Shown here one piece after another: positions 25,340 through 33,555 of a stretch of DNA of 64,000 nucleotides. Each line of letters begins with the position of its first letter. The first letter of the stretch is position 1. The DNA is taken from NCBI GenBank assembly GCA_021647405.1, contig JAKIUU010000009.1, forward strand, positions 13,527 to 77,526, written 5' to 3'. The position numbers were made by a program, and so were the translations under genes. The stretch is from Flavobacteriaceae bacterium (lineage in GTDB: Bacteria; Bacteroidota; Bacteroidia; Flavobacteriales; Flavobacteriaceae). The notes under the pieces were generated by a model. It did no database searches, had not been told where the DNA came from, and was given only the letters and a program-made list of their open reading frames with translations.

Positions 25340-26746
25340 ATGATTGAATTTGTTTTAAACAACAAACTGATAAAAACAGATGCCAATGCCGGAATGACGC
25401 TCATCGATTTTATTAGAAGTGAACAGCAACTAAAAGGGACTAAAATTGGATGTCGTGAAGGCGATTGCGGTGCGTGCACCGTTTTGGTGGGCAGTCTAAA
25501 TAATAAAGACATCCTTTACAAAAGTATTACTTCGTGTATTTCGCCTTTGGGAAACGCCCATGGCAAACACATTGTAACAGTTGAAGGTATAAACTTAGAA
25601 GACAGGCTAAATACGGTTCAAATAGCTTTAAAAAATAACAATGCCACACAATGTGGTTTTTGCACACCAGGTTTTGTGATGTCGCTTATTGGACTTGGAT
25701 TACAAAATATTTTGGTTTCAAAAGAAGATGCCATCAAAGCCATTAGTGGCAATATTTGCCGTTGTACAGGCTATAAAAGCATCGAAAAATCGGCCTATCA
25801 AATTTATGATAAATTAACCAAAATGCCTTTTTCAAACCGGCTAAACTGGTTGGTAGACAATTCATATTTACCTAATTATTTCTTAGCTATAGCTGATAAA
25901 TTAAAAAAGATAAAAAACCACACACCTGCTGATATAGAAGGCGTACTAGTGGCAGGAGGCACCGACTTATATGTTCAAAATGCCGATGCTTTGGCAGAAG
26001 CCGATGTTAATTTGGTTTATCAAAGTCAACAATTAGCAGGCATCACTTTTTATAAAGACCGTTGTATTGTTGGTGCAGAAACCACAGTGTCTGATTTGTT
26101 TTACAACGATGCCATGCTCACATATTTCCCAGATATTCGCAATTTTTTAAAATTGGTATCCTCTGAACCTATTAGAAACATGGCAACTATAGCAGGAAAC
26201 TTTGTAAACGCTTCGCCTATTGGCGATTTAACAATTTTCTTTTTGGCTTTAAATGCCAGTATCACACTTCAGAATAAATCGCATTCTTTGCGCACAATTT
26301 TATTAAAAGATTTTTACAAAGGCTATAAAAAGTTAGATTTAAAACCCGACGAGCATATTGTTAACATAGCCTTTAACGTACCCAAAGTTAAGTATAAATT
26401 CAATTTTGAAAAGGTTAGCAAGCGCACACATTTAGATATTGCCAGCGTCAATTCTGCCATTCAAATGAGTGTCTCAAATAACAAAGTCGATTTTGTGTAT
26501 TTTTCATTGGGAGGTGTCGCACCAGTGCCTTTTTATTTGACAGAAACCTGTCAGTTTTTAACAGGCAAGACATTAAGTGTCGAAATTTTAAAAGAAGCCA
26601 CACAAATTTTACAACAGGAAATTAAACCTATTAGCGACGTAAGAGGTGACGAAACCTATAAGCGCTTACTCGCCAGACAATTATTTTACGCCCACTTTTT
26701 AAAGCTCTTTCCAAAAACTTTTCAAATTTTAGAACTGGTAAATTAA
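25340..26746 (+). CDS. xdhA: Xanthine dehydrogenase small subunit (2x[2Fe-2S] + FAD)
   Basis: A 468-residue subunit with a plant-type [2Fe-2S] domain (C38, C43, C46 in CREGDCGACTV, and C66), a second [2Fe-2S] domain (CGFCTPG and NICRCTGY at about 110-150), and an FAD-binding domain from about 190 (VAGGTDLYVQ; MATIAGNFVNASPIGD). This order is that of bacterial XdhA, which carries electrons from the molybdenum site to FAD/NAD. The molybdopterin subunit follows with no gap. Both cluster motifs are intact. Xanthine or hypoxanthine is the likely substrate, though related hydroxylases share this design. Confidence 0.93.
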   Translation: MIEFVLNNKLIKTDANAGMTLIDFIRSEQQLKGTKIGCREGDCGACTVLVGSLNNKDILYKSITSCISPLGNAHGKHIVTVEGINLEDRLNTVQIALKNNNATQCGFCTPGFVMSLIGLGLQNILVSKEDAIKAISGNICRCTGYKSIEKSAYQIYDKLTKMPFSNRLNWLVDNSYLPNYFLAIADKLKKIKNHTPADIEGVLVAGGTDLYVQNADALAEADVNLVYQSQQLAGITFYKDRCIVGAETTVSDLFYNDAMLTYFPDIRNFLKLVSSEPIRNMATIAGNFVNASPIGDLTIFFLALNASITLQNKSHSLRTILLKDFYKGYKKLDLKPDEHIVNIAFNVPKVKYKFNFEKVSKRTHLDIASVNSAIQMSVSNNKVDFVYFSLGGVAPVPFYLTETCQFLTGKTLSVEILKEATQILQQEIKPISDVRGDETYKRLLARQLFYAHFLKLFPKTFQILELVN

Positions 26747-29011
26747 ATGAAAAACAGAGATTCATACAGTCATTTAAGAGGCGAATCGCTTTATATTGAC
26801 GATTTAAATACACAACAAGGCACCCTTTACGGGTTGGTGTGCGATGCCCAAATAGCCCATGCCAAAATATTGGATTTGGATATCGTTAAAGCAGAAGCAT
26901 TGGCGGGTGTTGTTAAAATTTTTACCCACAGCGATGTGCCCGGCAAAAATCAAATTGGCGGTATTATTCCCGACGAACCTTTGTTGGCAGAAACCGATAT
27001 TCACTTTTGGGGACAACCCATTGCTTTTATAGTTGCAAAAAGCGAAGCCATTGCCAAAAAAGCACGTGCCCTCATCAATATAAAAACAGAAGCTTTACCC
27101 GTAATTACCACAGCTATTGAAGCTTTTGAAAAAGGTGAATTTGTATGTGCCCCACGTACATTTAAACTGGGAGACACATCAAAAGCTTTTAAAAATTGCG
27201 ATTATATTATTAAAGGCAATACTTTTAGTAATGGCCAAGAACACCTGTATTTAGAAACACAAGGCGCTTATGCAGAATACCATGAAAACGGCAAAATAAA
27301 AGTTACCTCATCTACCCAAGGACCTACCCAAGTACAAAAAGCAGTAGCCAAGGTTTTGGGAGTGGGCATGCATCAAGTAGAAGTAGATGTGATACGCCTT
27401 GGTGGTGGATTTGGCGGTAAAGAAGACCAAGCCACAGCTTGGGCTGTAATGGCAGCTTTGGCAGCTAAAACTTTACACAAACCTGTAAAATATGTTCTAA
27501 ACCGTCATGACGATTTACGCATGACAGGCAAACGCCATCCTTATGATAGCTCTTTTAAAATCGGGTTAAACAAAGACTTGAAAATTCAAGCTTTCGAAGC
27601 CACTTTCTTACAAAATTCTGGGGCAGCAGCCGATTTATCGCCGGCCATTGCCGAGCGAACTTTATTTCATGCCACAAATGCCTACAATATAAAAAACGTC
27701 AATACAACTGTACATTCGTGTAAAACCAATTTACCTCCCAACACAGCCTTTAGAGGTTTTGGAGGTCCACAAGGCATGTTTGTAATCGAATCGGCCATAG
27801 CCAAAGTAGCCGAGAAATTAAATATTCCTGCTTTTAAGATTCAGGAAGCCAATTTATTACAAGACAACGATGTATTTTCATACGGGCAAATAGCCATGCA
27901 AGTTGAAGCCAAAAATACTTGGCAATCGGCTATTAATAGTTTTAATTTTGAAAGCAATTTTAAAGCGGTTAAAAAATTTAATAGCAAAAACAACGGTGTT
28001 AAAAAAGGCATTTCAATTATGCCTATTTGCTTTGGTATTTCGTTTACCAATACACCCATGAATCACGCCCGTGCTTTGGTGCATATTTATCAAGATGGCA
28101 GTGTGGGATTTAGCACAGGTGCTGTAGAAATGGGACAGGGTGTCAATACCAAACTGCAACAAATTGTGATGTATACTTTTGGCTTGGCCAAAGAAAAAAT
28201 ACATATAGAAAGTACCAATACCACACGTGTGGCAAACACATCGCCCAGCGCTGCAAGTGCCACAGCAGACCTTAACGGTAAAGCATTATTAAAAGCCTGC
28301 AAAGCCTTAAAAGAGCGTTTGTTTAATGTGGCTTCTAAAAATTTAAACATTCCAGATTCTGAACTTAGTTTTAAAGACGGAAAAGTCTGTCAAAATTCAA
28401 AACCCACCCATTTATCTTGGGAGGTACTGATTGAAACTGCCTTCTTAGAACGTGTCAGTTTATCGGAAAAAGCACATCATACCACGCCTAAAATTTACTT
28501 TGACAAGTCTAAAGAAAAAGGACATCCTTTTGCCTATCATGTTTATGGCACAGCTATTTCGACAGTCGCGGTAGATTGTATACGCGGCACTTACGAAATT
28601 GAGAGCGTTAAAATTGTACACGATTTTGGCAAGAGTATGAATTTAAATATTGATATGGGACAGGTTGAAGGTGCTTTAGCTCAAGGCATTGGTTGGATGA
28701 CTATGGAAGAAATAGCGTATGATAAAAATGGCCGCCTGTTATCAAATGCATTGTCAACATACAAAATTCCAGATATTTATGCCATGCCTAAAATTATAGA
28801 GGTTAAAGTCTTAGAATCTGATGGCCATAAAATGGCCTTATTAAAATCTAAAGCTGTGGGCGAGCCACCTTTAATGTATGGCATAGGTACTTATTTTGCC
28901 ATTCAGAATGCCATCAAAGCTTTTAATAACAATTACGAATTAAAATTTGACGCACCCCTAACACCCGAAAAAGTTTTAAAGAGTCTCTATTCAAATGCTT
29001 TTAAATTGTGA
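26747..29011 (+). CDS. xdhB: Xanthine dehydrogenase molybdopterin-binding subunit
   Basis: A 754-residue molybdenum hydroxylase subunit. Cofactor-contacting motifs are present: GGGFGGKEDQ (about 223-232), AFRGFGGPQG, GQGVNTKLQQ and the catalytic glutamate in GEPPLMYG near the C-terminus. The large subunit binds the molybdenum cofactor and oxidises the purine. Its ATG directly follows the xdhA stop codon, and its own stop overlaps the next gene by 4 nt. The xdhC maturation gene is two genes downstream, which supports xanthine dehydrogenase over aldehyde oxidase. Confidence 0.93.
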   Translation: MKNRDSYSHLRGESLYIDDLNTQQGTLYGLVCDAQIAHAKILDLDIVKAEALAGVVKIFTHSDVPGKNQIGGIIPDEPLLAETDIHFWGQPIAFIVAKSEAIAKKARALINIKTEALPVITTAIEAFEKGEFVCAPRTFKLGDTSKAFKNCDYIIKGNTFSNGQEHLYLETQGAYAEYHENGKIKVTSSTQGPTQVQKAVAKVLGVGMHQVEVDVIRLGGGFGGKEDQATAWAVMAALAAKTLHKPVKYVLNRHDDLRMTGKRHPYDSSFKIGLNKDLKIQAFEATFLQNSGAAADLSPAIAERTLFHATNAYNIKNVNTTVHSCKTNLPPNTAFRGFGGPQGMFVIESAIAKVAEKLNIPAFKIQEANLLQDNDVFSYGQIAMQVEAKNTWQSAINSFNFESNFKAVKKFNSKNNGVKKGISIMPICFGISFTNTPMNHARALVHIYQDGSVGFSTGAVEMGQGVNTKLQQIVMYTFGLAKEKIHIESTNTTRVANTSPSAASATADLNGKALLKACKALKERLFNVASKNLNIPDSELSFKDGKVCQNSKPTHLSWEVLIETAFLERVSLSEKAHHTTPKIYFDKSKEKGHPFAYHVYGTAISTVAVDCIRGTYEIESVKIVHDFGKSMNLNIDMGQVEGALAQGIGWMTMEEIAYDKNGRLLSNALSTYKIPDIYAMPKIIEVKVLESDGHKMALLKSKAVGEPPLMYGIGTYFAIQNAIKAFNNNYELKFDAPLTPEKVLKSLYSNAFKL

Positions 29012-29493
29012 TTTATACCAAGAATAACATCCTAAAAGGAGCTGTCATTTATGCTACTGGCGACACTATTGCCGCCTTAATTTTAGGAGAATTTAATACA
29101 ATGCGTCTGTTGGGTATGGTGTTTATTGGAGCCAGTTTTTACGCCTTTGAAATTCCCAATTATTTTAAGTGGATAGAAACTAAGACACAAAATTTAAAAG
29201 GGACGACGTATTTGCTATCTAAAACGGGCTTGGCCATTGCTTATTTTAATCCTTTATGGATAGCCCGTCATTTGTTTTTTATAAAACTCTTTTCGGGGCA
29301 ATTCGACGTTTTAAATGGGCATTTATTCTACATCGCTTTATTGTCTTTTTTAGTGAATATTCCCATTTCTTTTGTGGCCAATTTCATCATCCAAACCAAA
29401 ACACCGCTCAAGTGGCGCTTTTTGGCCAGTGCTTTATTTTCGGCATTAATGGCCATTTATTACGCCCTAAGCGAAACCCTTTTTAGCCTATGA
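29008..29493 (+). CDS. Small multi-pass membrane protein inside the xdh operon
   Basis: A 161-residue protein with about four hydrophobic helices (around 8-25, 33-50, 100-120 and 138-155) and no recognised catalytic motif. It starts with GTG overlapping the xdhB stop (GTGA) and ends overlapping xdhC by 4 nt, so it belongs to the operon. The repeated GDTIAALILGEFNTMRLLGM stretch and length recall small Mpv17-like or conserved DUF membrane proteins, but I cannot assign a family. A role in purine transport or in anchoring the dehydrogenase is possible; this is inference from position only. Confidence 0.72.
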   Translation: MIYTKNNILKGAVIYATGDTIAALILGEFNTMRLLGMVFIGASFYAFEIPNYFKWIETKTQNLKGTTYLLSKTGLAIAYFNPLWIARHLFFIKLFSGQFDVLNGHLFYIALLSFLVNIPISFVANFIIQTKTPLKWRFLASALFSALMAIYYALSETLFSL

Positions 29494-30428
29494 ATTTTTG
29501 GAAATCGTTACATACAGCACTTAAAAATCAAGAGAAACTTATTCTTTTAATCGTTGTAGAGAGTTTGAAAAGTTCGCCAGGCCGACAAGGATTTAAAATG
29601 TTTGTGGCACCCGATAATACATTTCAAGGGACTATTGGTGGCGGTGTTATGGAGTTTGGTTTTGTTGAAGAAGCTAAAAAAGAGTTACAAGAAAATACTG
29701 ATTCAAAAATCCGTTTAAAACGTCAAATACACCGTGGCACCAAGCCTGAAAGCTCAGGTATGATTTGTTCGGGCGAGCAAAGCATCGCTTTTATTCCGCT
29801 TAGTACAGCGCATCTATCAATTATAGATTGTTTAATAAATAATCCAAAAGGTGTTTTAAATATCAGCGCAAGCGACCTATCTTATCAAAAAAATATTGAT
29901 ATGGGCTCTAAATTTAATTTTCAGAAAAAAAGCGAAAAGCAATGGGCTTATAAAGAACAGATACATCAAAAGCCTAAACTCTATATTATTGGTGCTGGCC
30001 ATGTGGGTGCCGCCACTTCAAAACTTTGTCAACAGGTAGGTTTTGATGTGGTATTATTTGACAACCGCCCCAATCTTAACACATTTGAGTCTAATACAGA
30101 AATAGCTAACAAACACATTATTGATTACAACTGCATTGCAGATTATATTGAAGAAGGGCTTCATGTTTATATAGTTGTTATGACACATGGTTATAAAGAT
30201 GATAAAATTATTTTGGCAGCCTTAGTCAACAAACAATTTAAATTTTTAGGGGCTATGGGCAGTAGCGTTAAAATTAAAATCATGTTTAAAACCTTGATCA
30301 AGGAAGGCTTTTTACAAACAGACTTAGACAAAATTCACGCCCCTTTGGGCTTGTTTATTAAAAGTGAAACCCCTCAAGAAATTGCCGTAAGTGTGGCAGC
30401 GCAATTAATAAAAGCAAAAAATAATTAA
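29490..30428 (+). CDS. xdhC: XdhC/CoxI-family molybdenum hydroxylase maturation factor
   Basis: A 312-residue protein with the N-terminal XdhC/CoxI domain (VESLKSSPGRQGFKMFV; TIGGGVMEF) and a C-terminal Rossmann-like domain (YIIGAGHVGAATSKL; GAMGSSVKI). XdhC binds the molybdenum cofactor and delivers it, after sulfuration, to xanthine dehydrogenase. It overlaps the preceding membrane-protein gene by 4 nt and is the last gene of the operon. No terminator was seen in the 44 nt before the amidohydrolase gene. Confidence 0.9.
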   Translation: MNFWKSLHTALKNQEKLILLIVVESLKSSPGRQGFKMFVAPDNTFQGTIGGGVMEFGFVEEAKKELQENTDSKIRLKRQIHRGTKPESSGMICSGEQSIAFIPLSTAHLSIIDCLINNPKGVLNISASDLSYQKNIDMGSKFNFQKKSEKQWAYKEQIHQKPKLYIIGAGHVGAATSKLCQQVGFDVVLFDNRPNLNTFESNTEIANKHIIDYNCIADYIEEGLHVYIVVMTHGYKDDKIILAALVNKQFKFLGAMGSSVKIKIMFKTLIKEGFLQTDLDKIHAPLGLFIKSETPQEIAVSVAAQLIKAKNN

Positions 30429-30472
30429 CAGCTTAATTGAGTATATCTTAACCATTAGCAATAATTAGATAA

Positions 30473-31906
30473 ATGAAATTATTAAAACGAATTTTTAAGA
30501 TTATCTTCATTCTCATTGGAGTAATGCTAATAACAATTATTATCATACTGGGAGTTGATGCGCAAAGTACTAGTTATTTGAAAGTCAAAAAGAATGAATT
30601 TGCAAATAATAACTCTTATATTATTACCAATGCGAATATTATCCCAATGAATCAAGACACTGTTTTAGTTAATAAAATGGTGTATATCAAAGATGGTATA
30701 ATTCAAACCATCGCAGACAGTATTGAAATCAAAGGAGTTGAAATTCTTGATGCAAAAAACAAATATCTAACCCCAGGTCTTATAGACATGCATGTTCATA
30801 TATGGGATAGATATGAACTTGGACTATATCTATCTAATGGTGTTACAGCAGTCCGCAATTTATGGGGTATGCCAATGCATTTAAGAATTAAAGAAGATAT
30901 AAAAAATGATAAAATTATTTCACCCATGTTTTTTACAACGGGACCTAAACTCACAGGACCAGAATTTATTGGAGATGATAATTTACAACTAGCAAATCCA
31001 GCTGAAGCCAAAGAAAAAGTGATTTCATATAAAAAAAGAGGATACGATTTTATTAAAATCTACTATGGTTTAACTAAAGACATATTCGATGCTGTTATTG
31101 AACAAGCAACGATTTCTGATATGGATATTGTTGCACATCCTTCCCAAAAAGTACCTTACTCCTATCATTTTAATCCTCAAATAAAATCTATTGAGCATGC
31201 CGAAGAAATTATACAGCAACCTCTAAACTATAAATTAGATACATTAAAATTAAAAGAAGTAATTAATGATTTCGCGAAATCAAAACACAGTTTTTTTAGT
31301 CCGACTTTGACGGTTTATAATAATATTTATCAAATGCTTATTAATGATAACATTTTAGAATCAGAGCAACTGCAATTCATGAATCCACTTATTAAAAAGG
31401 TTGATAGTAAAGCTCAATTTGAAAGATGGTATAATACTAAATTAAGAGATTCTACTATTGTTAATGCCATAAAAGAACAACATAATTTCCATTTAAAAAT
31501 CCTTAAAAAGCTTCACGAAGCTGGCGTTACTATTATTTGTGGTACAGATGCTGGAATAGGCATAACTATTCCTGGGTTTTCAATTCATCAAGAACTTGCT
31601 TTTTACAAAGAAGCTGGACTCTCAAATTACGAAGTACTAAAAACAGCTACAGTAAATGCCTCAAAAACGCATTCAATTATGAATAAAATGGGCACAATCG
31701 AAGTGGGCAAAGTTGCAAATCTAATATTAGTGGGCAATAACCCTTTATTAGACTTATCTTCATTGCAAAATCCCTCAACTGTTTTTATAAAGGGAAGAAA
31801 ATTAGATAGAGAGACACTCGATTCTTTTGAAGAAAAGGCAAGAAATCGCAAGAACTTAGTTGCCTCTGCTGTTAGATACCTAGAAAATTTAATAATTGAA
31901 AAATAA
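30473..31906 (+). CDS. Membrane-anchored amidohydrolase (imidazolonepropionase-like)
   Basis: A 477-residue metal-dependent hydrolase with an N-terminal transmembrane or uncleaved signal helix (about 7-27) and so a periplasmic catalytic domain. The TIM-barrel metal ligands are visible: DMHVHIWD (His-x-His), IVAHPSQ, SIEHAEE and the aspartate in CGTDAGIG. The C-terminal composite domain ends with VGKVANLILVGNNPL. Family members hydrolyse cyclic amides or dipeptides such as prolyl substrates; the substrate here is unknown. It follows xdhC by 44 nt, so a link with purine or allantoin-type catabolism is possible but unproven. Confidence 0.85.
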   Translation: MKLLKRIFKIIFILIGVMLITIIIILGVDAQSTSYLKVKKNEFANNNSYIITNANIIPMNQDTVLVNKMVYIKDGIIQTIADSIEIKGVEILDAKNKYLTPGLIDMHVHIWDRYELGLYLSNGVTAVRNLWGMPMHLRIKEDIKNDKIISPMFFTTGPKLTGPEFIGDDNLQLANPAEAKEKVISYKKRGYDFIKIYYGLTKDIFDAVIEQATISDMDIVAHPSQKVPYSYHFNPQIKSIEHAEEIIQQPLNYKLDTLKLKEVINDFAKSKHSFFSPTLTVYNNIYQMLINDNILESEQLQFMNPLIKKVDSKAQFERWYNTKLRDSTIVNAIKEQHNFHLKILKKLHEAGVTIICGTDAGIGITIPGFSIHQELAFYKEAGLSNYEVLKTATVNASKTHSIMNKMGTIEVGKVANLILVGNNPLLDLSSLQNPSTVFIKGRKLDRETLDSFEEKARNRKNLVASAVRYLENLIIEK

Positions 31907-31967
31907 ACTGTCGCGCTAAAAATGTATATAAAATCATAGCACCTTTCTGGACATTACGCTTCATATA

Positions 31968-32633
31968 CTACCCTTTTTTCTCCCCCAAAACCACCGCTCT
32001 AAAAATAACATATTGTGCCAAAATATAAGAGCTCATCACCACAAGGTCCAGAATTTCTGTGGGATTTACAAATTTATTAAAGGCCAAAGTGCTGTCAGAA
32101 AAAATAAAGAGTAGCGCACCAATAAAAAGTACCAACGACGCTTTTGTTTTAAGATTGAGATAACTTACCAAACTCACAGCACCAAAACTTGAAATTACAA
32201 AACCATATACCCCAACGGGTATCAAGAGATTACCTGTATGGCTACCTAGAAAAGAGAGCAGTAACAACAAGAAACCTAGAAAAATTACAATAGGTAAAAT
32301 AATAATTTTGAGTTTGGGTTTATCAAGTGTGTCTATAACTATTTTTATATAAAAAAGATGTGCCAATAAAAAAGAGCCCAAACCCAATATAAAATAGAGT
32401 TGTCCATTAGAAAGTAAAAAAACATCACCTAAAAACGAGCCTAATAAGGCCAACAGATACCATTTGTTTTTTGAAGTGCTAGACAACCAATATAACAAAG
32501 CCAAACTCAACAATACCATCGGTTTAAAAAAGTAGCGCAAAGCGTCCCTTTGGGTAATAATGGCTATAATATCTAATACAGCTGCGGTTACAAATAAGGC
32601 TGTGGCTACTTTTAAATTTCTACTTGTTTTCAT
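31968..32633 (-). CDS. YhhN-family membrane protein (lysoplasmalogenase-like)
   Basis: A 221-residue, all-helical protein with about eight predicted transmembrane segments and the YhhN-family pattern (FLGDVFLL; QLYFILGLGSFLLAHLFY; FSDSTLAFNKF). Characterised relatives hydrolyse the vinyl ether bond of lysoplasmalogen; in bacteria the natural role is poorly known. The conserved aspartates in GDVF and FSDS are present. It begins 2 nt after the exonuclease stop codon, so it is co-transcribed with the exonuclease and ligase genes, but a functional link is not apparent. Confidence 0.85.
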   Translation of the reverse strand: MKTSRNLKVATALFVTAAVLDIIAIITQRDALRYFFKPMVLLSLALLYWLSSTSKNKWYLLALLGSFLGDVFLLSNGQLYFILGLGSFLLAHLFYIKIVIDTLDKPKLKIIILPIVIFLGFLLLLLSFLGSHTGNLLIPVGVYGFVISSFGAVSLVSYLNLKTKASLVLFIGALLFIFSDSTLAFNKFVNPTEILDLVVMSSYILAQYVIFRAVVLGEKKG

Positions 32634-32634
32634 A

Positions 32635-33555
32635 TCATATCATTTTTAAATAGTCGTTTTCAGAAATAATGGGAATGTTTAAGCTTTCGGCTTTGGCTTT
32701 TTTGGCTGGCCCCATATTGACACCCGCAATAATGTAATTTGTTTTTTTAGAAATAGCACTGCTTACTTTGCCCCCATTGTCTTCAATAGATTTTTTAATA
32801 TCAGCACGAGAAAAATTTATAAAGATACCAGTAACAACAAATGTTTGTTCTTGTAATTTGTTCGACTGATTTTTCTTTCCAATATTAGATGAAATAGATT
32901 TAAAACTATAAAGCTTCTGTTTTTCCATCTCCTTTTTTCGTAAGTAATCATCGACATTACAAAAAGTTTCATCACCATCAACATGAAAATTATAACTTCT
33001 TTTTTTTGGGGTTCTACCATTTATATAATATCCTCCTACTTCTTTAATTTGCTCAAAATCATTAATTTTCCTTATGAAATTTAAAAATATTTTACCACAA
33101 ACCAAGGCATCTTCTAAGGCATTATGATGACTATTTTGAGAAATATTGAAAAAATCTGCAACTATATTTAAATTATTTTTCTCTAAGTTTAAATAAGACT
33201 TTGATAACTTTAGAGTACAAATACTTTCAAAATTAGGCATATCAATTTTGTATTTTTCTAAAGAATATTTCAAAACAGAGATATCTGTACTTGATTGATG
33301 ACACACTATAATTTTATTTTCAATGAAACGTTTCACATCAACCCATATTTCTTTAAAATTTCTTTTACTTTCAACATCTTCCTTTCTTATCCCATGAATT
33401 CTTACAGTATATGGATTAAACTTATCAATCATCGGATTTATCAATGAATAGTATTGGCTTACAATTCTCCCATTTTCAAATTCAACAATGCCAATAGAGC
33501 ATGGATTTTTACCGGATGCTGTTTCAAAATCTAGGGCTACAAAATTATTTAACAT
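32635..33555 (-). CDS. DnaQ-like 3'-5' exonuclease with C-terminal BRCT domain
   Basis: A 306-residue protein. The DEDDh exonuclease residues are D9 and E11 (ALDFETAS), D91 (SSTDISVL), H144 and D149 (SHHNALEDA). Residues about 232-306 form a BRCT domain with MGPAKKAKAESL and the ending ENDYLKM, strongly like the BRCT tail of LigA. BRCT domains bind nicks or partner proteins, so the enzyme probably trims 3' ends in repair. It overlaps the ligA stop by 7 nt, so exonuclease and ligase are co-expressed. The exonuclease part is more AT-rich than the BRCT-coding end, which could mean the gene is a mosaic. Confidence 0.88.
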   Translation of the reverse strand: MLNNFVALDFETASGKNPCSIGIVEFENGRIVSQYYSLINPMIDKFNPYTVRIHGIRKEDVESKRNFKEIWVDVKRFIENKIIVCHQSSTDISVLKYSLEKYKIDMPNFESICTLKLSKSYLNLEKNNLNIVADFFNISQNSHHNALEDALVCGKIFLNFIRKINDFEQIKEVGGYYINGRTPKKRSYNFHVDGDETFCNVDDYLRKKEMEKQKLYSFKSISSNIGKKNQSNKLQEQTFVVTGIFINFSRADIKKSIEDNGGKVSSAISKKTNYIIAGVNMGPAKKAKAESLNIPIISENDYLKMI

